Shown here in pieces: positions 1 through 5,548 of a stretch of DNA of 5,597 nt. The stretch lies in contig JAAUTT010000361.1 in assembly GCA_012031335.1 (NCBI GenBank), positions 1-5,597 of the forward strand, read 5' to 3'. Position 1 is the stretch's first letter. Each line of letters begins with the position of its first letter. Below the pieces are notes generated by a model, which saw only the letters and a list, made by a program, of their open reading frames with translations, was not told where the DNA came from and did no database searches. Made by a program: the position numbers and the translations under genes. The DNA comes from Bacteroidales bacterium (GTDB lineage: Bacteria; Bacteroidota; Bacteroidia; Bacteroidales; JAAUTT01).

Positions 1-1504
1 GGTCGTTCGAAGCGAAAGTCAAGGAAACGCTGTTCCGGTTCCGAATGGAAATTTCACCCAAAAAGTAGGCACCCTCTCCGGCGGACAACAAAAACGCCTT
101 GCATTAGTCAAAATACTCCTGGAAGAGCCTGATTTTATCATCCTCGATGAACCTACCAACACCTCGACGTGGAAATGATCGAATGGCTGGAAGAATATCT
201 CAACAAAACCAGGATGACCCTCCTGATGGTAACACACGACAGGTATTTTCTCGACCGTGTATGTAACGAAATCATCGAAATGGACGAGATTTCGGTGTTT
301 ATCTATAAAGGAAATTACTCTTATTTCTCGAAAAGCGTAACGAGCGTCTTACAAGCAAAAATCAGATGGCCGAAAAGGCGCGCAACCTTTTGCGTACCGA
401 ACTCGAATGGATGCGTCGTATGCCTCAGGCCCGCGGAACAAAAGCGAAATACCGGATCGACGCTTTTTATCAATTAAAAGATGAAGCCGATTACCGCCGT
501 AACGATAAACAAATTGACATCAATGTCAAATCGGCCCGACTAGGAAACAAGATCCTCGAAATGGAACATGTTAACAAACGGTTTGACGATCTGGTAATTC
601 TCGACGATTTTTCCTATACTTTTTCCCGTAACGAAAAGGTTGGTATAGTTGGACAAAACGGGGTAGGGAAGTCTACTTTTCTAAATCTTATTACACAACA
701 ACTTACACCTGATACAGGGAAAATTGATACCGGCGAAACAGTAGTCTACGGATACTATCAGCAACAGGGTCTTAATTTTAAAGCTGGCCAGAAGGTAATC
801 GATATTATCAGGGATATTGCTGATTTTGTGACCTTGGGTGATGGTAAGCAACTTTCGGTATCGCAATTTCTTACCCATTTTCTGTTTCCGCCCGAAATGC
901 AGTATGTGCAGGTCGAAAAACTCAGTGGAGGCGAAAAACGTCGCCTCTATTTAATGACAATTTTGATGCGGAATCCTAACTTCCTTATCCTCGACGAACC
1001 TACCAACGACCTCGACATTGTCACCCTCAATGTACTGGAAGAATATCTGAAAAACTTTAATGGTTGCCTGATGATTGTTTCGCACGACCGTTTCTTTATT
1101 GATAAGCTGGCTGATCATTATTTATTTTTGAAGGTAAGGGTCAGGTATTCGATTTCCCGGGAAACTACAGCGAATATCGTGCATCTGTTAAATTGCAGGA
1201 ACAAGAAGCCGCCAAATTGAAACTAGTTGAAAAGGAAAAGAAAAAACAGGAAGAGTTTCCTAAACAAACTCAGAATATACCAACCGGAAAAATAAAGCTG
1301 TCGTTCAAAGAAAAGAAGGAATTGGAGGAACTTGAACTACTGCTTGAAAACCTTGAAAAAGAAAAAACAAGAATTTGGAAGCAGCCATCAGCAATGGATT
1401 ATTGCTCCCTGATGAAATTGTTAAAAAATACAAACCGCCTGGGTGTCGTTATTCAGCTTATTGACGAAAAGGGAGACCGCTGGCTCGAATTAAGCAGCAT
1501 TTGA
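1..1504 (+). CDS. uup: Uup-like ABC-F family ATPase, C-terminal part, interrupted by apparent frameshifts
   Basis: Cytosolic duplicated ATPase of the ABC-F family, which has no membrane domain and acts on ribosomes or branched DNA. The N-terminus lies upstream of the window. First ABC domain: LSGGQ signature (74-88), Walker B IILDEPTN (137-160), then HLD once one C is restored, and the switch THD (232-240). The inter-domain linker (about 366-475) contains [18 protein letters not shown], typical of Uup. Second ABC domain: Walker A GQNGVGKS (651-674), LSGGE (921-935), Walker B with LDEPTND (981-1010), switch histidine at 1083-1085. A Lys/Glu-rich coiled-coil tail (about 1190-1420) ends in [10 protein letters not shown] and TGA at 1502-1504. 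The reading frame runs 3, 2, 1, 3, 2, with single bases apparently missing near 51-53, 158-161, 324-328 and 1116-1129; a loss near 1362-1373 is undone by a gain near 1423-1434. Conserved sequence continues across every break, so the gene is probably intact in the organism. Uup over another ABC-F member is inferred from the linker and coiled-coil tail. Confidence 0.85.
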
Positions 1505-1610
1505 TAACCAATTTGATTCAATTTTTTTGTTATCCTAGTTAGTTGTTATTACCCTAACGTTGTTATATTCACCCAACATAAACTTATTCCTGATAAAAGT
1601 CATTTATTTT
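1505..1610. other. A/T-rich intergenic spacer with no gene seen
   Basis: This is the first part of the 332-base stretch between the ABC-F gene and pheA. It is T-rich and contains no convincing ORF, RNA gene or repeat. Weak inverted repeats are present (GTTAG 1538-1542 with CTAAC 1554-1558; GATAAC 1503-1508 with GTTATC 1529-1534), but neither has a GC-rich stem followed by a T tract, so no clear terminator for the upstream gene is visible. The rest of the stretch (1611-1836) is the promoter, leader peptide and attenuator listed separately. Confidence 0.5.
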
Positions 1611-1641
1611 TTTGTGTTATAAAAAACATTTGTTATCATTG
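1611..1641 (+). promoter_or_regulatory. Probable Bacteroidota-type promoter of the aromatic operon
   Basis: TTTG at 1611-1614 is followed after 19 bases by TATCATTG at 1634-1641. The Bacteroides sigma-ABfr consensus is TTTG at about -33 and TAnnTTTG at about -7 with about this spacing, so the -33 box matches fully and the -7 box has one mismatch. Transcription would start roughly at 1646-1650, about 12-16 bases before the leader-peptide ATG, a sensible distance for an attenuator leader. Similar T-rich words occur by chance in this A/T-rich region, and a second TTTG lies at 1629-1632, so the call is moderate. Confidence 0.45.
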
Positions 1642-1661
1642 CACTGTTTTTAAAATAAACA

Positions 1662-1769
1662 ATGAACAAAATACAATCTCATATTGCAGTATTAGAAACA
1701 GTAGCCAATAACTATGTAGGTTTTTGGTTTTATTTCTTTTTTTACTTTCGGAACTTCTTTCGGGATTGA
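1662..1769 (+). CDS. Aromatic-rich leader peptide (attenuator leader) of the pheA operon
   Basis: A 35-codon ORF, ATG at 1662-1664 and TGA at 1767-1769, just downstream of the probable promoter and upstream of the attenuator. The first 20 residues are ordinary (starting MNKIQSHIAV). Residues 21-29 read FWFYFFFYF, and residues 30-35 are RNFFRD. In all there are eight Phe, three Tyr and one Trp, with nine aromatic residues in succession, which is the signature of a leader peptide whose translation senses the supply of charged aromatic tRNAs, as in the pheA and pheST leaders of enterobacteria. The last codons (F33, R34, D35) overlap the antiterminator strand, so ribosome position controls RNA folding. 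No Shine-Dalgarno is seen, as usual in Bacteroidota; the ATG is preceded by A/T-rich sequence. A one-base miscount in the T runs at 1721-1725 or 1737-1743 would change the frame, but as read the frame stays open and stops exactly where attenuation logic requires. The peptide itself probably has no function of its own. Confidence 0.8.
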   Translation: MNKIQSHIAVLETVANNYVGFWFYFFFYFRNFFRD

Positions 1770-1810
1770 TGCTCTTTATGCAAGAAACTAAATCAGATAT
1801 ATCCCGAAAG
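1757..1810 (+). promoter_or_regulatory. Antiterminator structure of the attenuator
   Basis: CTTTCGGGAT (1757-1766), at the end of the leader ORF, is the exact reverse complement of ATCCCGAAAG (1801-1810), which contains the 5' arm of the terminator. The helix can continue across a 5-base bulge (1796-1800) with TGAT (1767-1770) on ATCA (1792-1795), and a small TCTT/AAGA hairpin (1773-1776 with 1782-1785) can close the inside. This fold and the terminator are mutually exclusive. A ribosome stalled on the Phe/Tyr/Trp codons near 1722-1742 would leave 1757-1766 free and favour antitermination; a ribosome reaching the stop codon would cover it and let the terminator form. Pairing is read from the sequence; the switching model is inferred from known attenuators. 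Confidence 0.72.
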
Positions 1811-1830
1811 TAATTTCGGGATTTTTTTTT
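1801..1830 (+). terminator. Intrinsic terminator acting as attenuator before pheA
   Basis: ATCCCGAAA (1801-1809) pairs with TTTCGGGAT (1814-1822) around a GTAA loop, giving a 9-bp stem followed directly by a run of nine T (1822-1830). This is a textbook Rho-independent terminator. It sits between the aromatic leader ORF and the pheA start codon at 1837 and not after a gene, so it is best explained as an attenuator and not as the end of the ABC-F transcript, although it could also stop read-through from upstream. Confidence 0.85.
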
Positions 1831-1836
1831 ATATAT

Positions 1837-2705
1837 ATGGGAGAATCTAAACCGAAGTCGAAAACAGAAATAAAAAGGGTTGCCATCCAGGGTGGATATG
1901 GGGCTTTTCACGAAATTGCCGCCCTGCAGTATTACGGCAAAGACAATGTGGAAATTGTTCCAAGCAACACATTCAGAGATCTTTTCAAATCTCTTAAAAT
2001 GCGTAAGGCCGATAATGGGATAATGGCTATCGAAAACTCTGTTGCCGGCAGTATTATTCCCAATTATGCATTGTTGAGGGAATCGAAAATGAAAATTCTG
2101 GGAGAAGTTTACCTTAGAATTATTCAGAATCTGGTAGTTATGCCAGGTGTTAAAATAGACGATGTGAGTGAGGTTTATTCACATCCAATGGCGATCTTGC
2201 AATGTCAGAAGTTCTTTGAGAAATATCCGCATATTAAACTTATCGAAAGCGTGGATACTGCTTTGAGTGCCAAGAAATTTCCGATAAAAAGTTACGAAAT
2301 ACAGGCGCTATCTCAAGCGCTCAGGCTGCCGAAAAGTATAATCTGCAGGTACTTTTTGCCAGTATCGAAGATAACAAAGCCAATTATACCCGTTTTCTTA
2401 TTCTTGGCGATAAAAACGAGCCATTGGCGTCCGACGAACCTGTGAACAAGGCTTCTTTGTATTTTGCCCTTGCCCACGAAATTGGAAGTCTTGCTAAAAT
2501 CCTTTCTATTTTTTCATATTTTAATATCAATCTTTCCAAAATACAAAGTTTGCCTATTATTGGCAAGGAATGGGAATATGAGTTTTACATCGATGTGGAG
2601 TTCAGCGACTACAAAATGCTTCAACATGCCCTCGAAGCAGCTCGCCCTTTTACCAGTGGTTTTGGTATTCTGGGAGAATATCATAAAGGAATATCGGTAA
2701 TGTAA
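1837..2705 (+). CDS. pheA: Prephenate dehydratase with C-terminal ACT domain, interrupted by one apparent frameshift
   Basis: Converts prephenate to phenylpyruvate, the committed step to phenylalanine, in the cytosol. The catalytic domain starts at KRVAIQGGYGAFHE (about residues 13-26) and includes AIENSVAGSI (64-73) and, in the shifted frame, NYTRF (183-187), the conserved TRF motif with the catalytic Thr. The regulatory ACT domain (about 199-289) has EIGSLAKIL and NLSKIQSLPI, at the positions of the GALV- and ESRP-type motifs used for Phe feedback binding. Frame 1 is lost after SAKK near 2275-2277, and frame 3 takes over at once with ISDKKLRNTGAISSAQAAEKY. Restoring one A gives 289 residues, a normal length for a monofunctional enzyme. 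ATG at 1837 is the only start near the conserved N-terminus, six bases after the attenuator T tract. It is the first structural gene of the operon, so feedback by Phe on the enzyme probably adds to attenuation. Identity is certain; whether the break is biological is doubtful. Confidence 0.93.
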
Positions 2706-2736
2706 ATTAATAAACGGAAACAAATAAAATAGATAT

Positions 2737-3855
2737 ATGAGCATCAATTTAACAATCGAACCTATTAATCTGCCGGGGGTTAGTACAGAACGTCCGCTGG
2801 TAATAGCCGGTCCATGCAGTGCCGAATCGGAAAAACAGGTTATGGATACCGCTTTTGACCTGGCTAAGCAAGGTGTGAAAATTTACCGTGCCGGTATTTG
2901 GAAACCCCGCACACGACCAAATGCATTTGAAGGAGTGGGCTCCAAGGGTTTACCCTGGTTAAAAAAGGTTAAGGAAGAAACCGGAATGTATACTGCTACC
3001 GAAGTTGCCAATGTGAAACATGTTTATGAAGCGCTTAAATTCGGGGTCGACATACTCTGGATTGGTGCCCGTACTACAGCCAATCCATTTGCTGTTCAGG
3101 AAATTGCTGATACTTTACGTGGAATGGATATTCCGGTATTAATCAAAAATCCAGTTAATCCGGATATCGAACTATGGATCGGAGCGCTCGAACGTATCAA
3201 CGATGCGGGCATTACCCGTCTCGGTGCCATCCATCGCGGTTTTTCCTCATACGACAAATCTCTTTACCGGAACAATCCGCACTGGCAGATTCCCATCGAG
3301 CTTCGCCGCCGTATACCTAATCTGCCAATCGTTATCGATCCGAGTCATATTGCCGGTCGTCGTGATTTAATCCAGGATATTTCGCAGCGTGCAATGGACT
3401 TAAACTTCGATGGACTCATTATCGAATCGCACTGCAATCCCGACGAGGCCTGGAGTGATGCTAAACAGCAGGTAACCCCAAACACCCTGGGATGTATACT
3501 GAATCGTCTGGTACTGCGCCATGCCAGTGTCGATAACAAGGATGCTTATACACTTGAAGAACTTCGTGCTCAGATTGATAAATACGACGACGAAATTCTC
3601 GATGTATTCGAAAAAAGAATGCAAATAGCAGAACAGATTGGTAAGTTTAAAAAGGATCATAACATCACTATTCTTCAAACCGGCCGATGGGATGCTATTC
3701 TGAATAAGCGCACTGCTATGGGCAATCTCAAAGGTTTGAGCAACGATTTTGTCGAAAAGATTTTTTCGGCTATTCATCAGGAGTCTATTAATCATCAAAC
3801 TAAAGTGATGAACGAAGACCTTACCCAGGAAGTGAATACAAACACAGCTTCTTAA
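2737..3855 (+). CDS. aroF: Bifunctional 3-deoxy-7-phosphoheptulonate (DAHP) synthase / chorismate mutase
   Basis: The 372-residue fusion joins the first step of the shikimate pathway (phosphoenolpyruvate plus erythrose 4-phosphate to DAHP) to chorismate mutase (chorismate to prephenate). Residues 1-265 are a type I DAHP synthase of the KDO8P-synthase-like subgroup: LVIAGPCSAES (21-31), KIYRAGIWKPRTRP (48-61), IGARTTANP (109-117), IKNPVNPD (136-143), IDPSHIAG (200-207) and IIESHCNPDEAWSDAKQQ (228-245), carrying the metal- and substrate-binding residues. Residues 272-360 are an AroQ-type helical mutase. Against the E. coli mutase, R277, R294, K305, R317, S350 and Q354 match R11, R28, K39, R51, S84 and Q88; D48 and E52 are replaced by Q314 and W318. 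This architecture is common in Bacteroidota. The frame is intact throughout. It starts 31 bases after pheA and its stop codon touches the aroB ATG. The mutase half supplies PheA with prephenate. Symbol usage varies for this fusion (aroF, aroG, aroA(Q)). Confidence 0.95.
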   Translation: MSINLTIEPINLPGVSTERPLVIAGPCSAESEKQVMDTAFDLAKQGVKIYRAGIWKPRTRPNAFEGVGSKGLPWLKKVKEETGMYTATEVANVKHVYEALKFGVDILWIGARTTANPFAVQEIADTLRGMDIPVLIKNPVNPDIELWIGALERINDAGITRLGAIHRGFSSYDKSLYRNNPHWQIPIELRRRIPNLPIVIDPSHIAGRRDLIQDISQRAMDLNFDGLIIESHCNPDEAWSDAKQQVTPNTLGCILNRLVLRHASVDNKDAYTLEELRAQIDKYDDEILDVFEKRMQIAEQIGKFKKDHNITILQTGRWDAILNKRTAMGNLKGLSNDFVEKIFSAIHQESINHQTKVMNEDLTQEVNTNTAS

Positions 3856-4884
3856 ATGGAGAATATACTTATCCAAGGTTCGGCAGGAGAATCCAGCATA
3901 GTTTTTAATGATTCCTTCCGTAATTTCCGTAATTATATTCCTTCTACAAAAAAGGCGGTAGTCATTACCGATGCTACCATTTCAAAATTATACAGGAATG
4001 TTTTCGAAGGTATTCCTGTTATAGAAATAGGTGAGGGAGAAAAGAATAAAACATTCCAAACGCTCGAGAAAATCTTTGGAGAGTTTTTAAAGCTGAATGT
4101 AGATCGATCTTGGTTTATAATTGGTGCAGGAGGGGAATTGTTTGCGATATACCGGATTGCTGCCAGTATTTATATGAGGGGCTTGCCCTTCGGCTTTGTT
4201 TCCACAACATTATTGTCGCAGGTTGATGCCAGTGTTGGCGGAAAAAACGGCGTTAATTTCGGTGAGTTTAAGAACATGGTGGGTGTTTTTGCCCAACCTT
4301 CGTTTGTTATTTGTGATCCTGAAATCCTCGAAACCCTCTCTGAAAGAGAATATATATCCGGATTTGCCGAAATAATTAAAGCTGCCGCTATCCGTAATAT
4401 TGATTTACTGGACTATCTTGAACAGCATATTACACCAGCTCTGAATAAGGATCGGGTGGTGCTGGGAAAACTTATCTACGAATCGGTGAAAATCAAAGCA
4501 AATGTAGTTCAGCAGGACGAAAAAGAGACCGGAGAGCGTCGTATTTTAAATTTTGGTCATACCTTTGCTCATTCCATTGAACTTTACATGGGATTAACCC
4601 ATGGTGAAGCGGTGGCGATAGGTATGGTACTGGCATCGCGGGCATCGGTAAAAATGGAACTTCTGAAACCTGATGAAGCCGAAAGATTAAAAAAATTGAT
4701 TGAAAATTTCGGTTTGCCTACACGTTTCAACTTAGATAAAAGTTTGGTATATAGTACTTTACTTAAAGATAAAAAGCGGGAAGGCGATTCCATTAATCTG
4801 GTATTGCTCGAAGGTATGGGAAGCGCGGTCGTCCGTAAAGTTTCACTAAACCAAATGGAGGAAATTGTCAATGATCTGTGTTAG
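3856..4884 (+). CDS. aroB: 3-dehydroquinate synthase, with a locally scrambled NAD-binding motif
   Basis: Second shikimate-pathway enzyme; it cyclises DAHP to 3-dehydroquinate using NAD and a divalent metal. The 342 residues are typical in length. Visible motifs: GEGEKNKT (59-66), STTLLSQVDASVGGKNGVN (from about 116), GFAEIIK with a metal-ligand Glu, LNFGHTFAHSIE with the conserved Asn and two His, and HGEAVAIGM with the third His. Residues 90-104 read GAGGELFAIYRIAAS where the family has a GGGxVxDxxGFxAS motif. Adding one G at 4132-4135, one A at 4149-4151 and one T at 4157-4158 restores GAGGGIVCDITGFAAS and a 343-residue protein. Three losses cancel out, so the ORF stays open although the dinucleotide-binding core is wrong as written. 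The gene begins directly after the TAA of the DAHP synthase fusion with no spacer and overlaps aroD by 14 bases, which points to translational coupling. No Shine-Dalgarno is seen. Confidence 0.93.
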   Translation: MENILIQGSAGESSIVFNDSFRNFRNYIPSTKKAVVITDATISKLYRNVFEGIPVIEIGEGEKNKTFQTLEKIFGEFLKLNVDRSWFIIGAGGELFAIYRIAASIYMRGLPFGFVSTTLLSQVDASVGGKNGVNFGEFKNMVGVFAQPSFVICDPEILETLSEREYISGFAEIIKAAAIRNIDLLDYLEQHITPALNKDRVVLGKLIYESVKIKANVVQQDEKETGERRILNFGHTFAHSIELYMGLTHGEAVAIGMVLASRASVKMELLKPDEAERLKKLIENFGLPTRFNLDKSLVYSTLLKDKKREGDSINLVLLEGMGSAVVRKVSLNQMEEIVNDLC

Positions 4885-5512
4885 CCTTGGAAACATCAGT
4901 TTGAACCGATGCAGGGAATTATTGTATAAACTGCAATGTGCCGAAATCCGTCTCGATTTGATGGAAATTAATGTGGAAGAGTTAGCGGAACTCTTTAGTT
5001 TGCCATGTACCCTTGTAGCTACCTGTCGTCCCGGAAAATATTCCCAGGAGGAACGCTCTCATTTGCTCGTTAAAGCGATTCATCATGGTGCCCAGTATGT
5101 GGATATTGAATATGAAGCAGATTCAAAAATAATCCATACAATTCGTGAGCATGCTGAAGATAAGGGCGTGAAACTTATCATTTCGTACCATGACTTTGAT
5201 AAAACCCCAACCGTCGAAGAGCTGGAAAAAATCATTGTTCAATCGAGGGTGATGGGTGCTGACCTGGTAAAAATTGCTACCATGGCAAACTGTAAAGAAG
5301 ACAGCTCACGCATGCTGAGTCTCTACAGCAAACACAAGGATATTATTGCTTTTTGTATGGGCGAAGAAGGAATGATAACCCGCATATCAGCGCCTTTTCT
5401 TGGTGCCGAATTCACATTTTCAGCACTTGACGATGCCTCGGTTACCGCACCTGGACAATTGAGCCTGGATAAAATGGAAAAGATATATGATATACTGAAT
5501 GTGCTTGAATAA
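4871..5512 (+). CDS. aroD: Type I 3-dehydroquinate dehydratase
   Basis: Dehydrates 3-dehydroquinate to 3-dehydroshikimate through a lysine Schiff base. Visible landmarks, numbered as in the E. coli enzyme: YVDIEYE with the Glu86 equivalent, ISYHDFDKTP with the catalytic His143, LVKIATMA with the Schiff-base Lys170, GMITRISAPFLGAEFTFSAL with the substrate-binding Arg213, and APGQLS with Gln236. From ATG at 4871 the protein has 213 residues, shorter than the E. coli enzyme (about 250), apparently through a compact N-terminus (MICVSLG leads straight into the first beta strand). A TTG two codons upstream (4865) could start it in the same frame, but ATG is preferred. The start overlaps the aroB end by 14 bases, suggesting coupled translation. 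The frame is intact and all key residues are present. Confidence 0.95.
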   Translation: MICVSLGNISLNRCRELLYKLQCAEIRLDLMEINVEELAELFSLPCTLVATCRPGKYSQEERSHLLVKAIHHGAQYVDIEYEADSKIIHTIREHAEDKGVKLIISYHDFDKTPTVEELEKIIVQSRVMGADLVKIATMANCKEDSSRMLSLYSKHKDIIAFCMGEEGMITRISAPFLGAEFTFSALDDASVTAPGQLSLDKMEKIYDILNVLE

Positions 5513-5548
5513 GCATATGTTTTATGAAATATAATTGAAAAAGTACGA

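Noticed and set aside
1503..1558. Inverted repeats after the ABC-F stop codon (GATAAC/GTTATC and GTTAG/CTAAC) as a terminator
   Set aside because: Stems of five to six weak pairs with long loops and no T tract after the stem; they do not exceed what this A/T-rich stretch would give by chance.
1721..1830. T-box or amino acid riboswitch instead of a leader-peptide attenuator
   Set aside because: There is no T-box sequence, specifier loop or long structured 5' region; the transcript leader is short and the aromatic codon run plus stop codon explain the arrangement better.
1636..1911. 91-codon open frame on the minus strand across the control region
   Set aside because: It runs opposite the leader peptide, terminator and start of pheA; its Phe/Lys/Ser-rich translation has no domain and is a by-product of the A/T-rich sequence.
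2270..2290. Programmed ribosomal frameshifting in pheA or the other broken genes
   Set aside because: There is no heptameric slippery site with a downstream stimulator, and the same kind of single-base loss occurs in four different genes at unrelated runs, so a technical cause is simpler.
3400..3876. 158-codon open frame on the minus strand
   Set aside because: It lies entirely opposite the intact DAHP synthase/chorismate mutase gene, has no recognisable motif, and is explained by the codon use of the + strand gene.
4865..4870. TTG start for aroD two codons upstream
   Set aside because: It only adds two residues ahead of MICVSLG; the ATG at 4871 is a stronger start codon and fits the protein's first beta strand.
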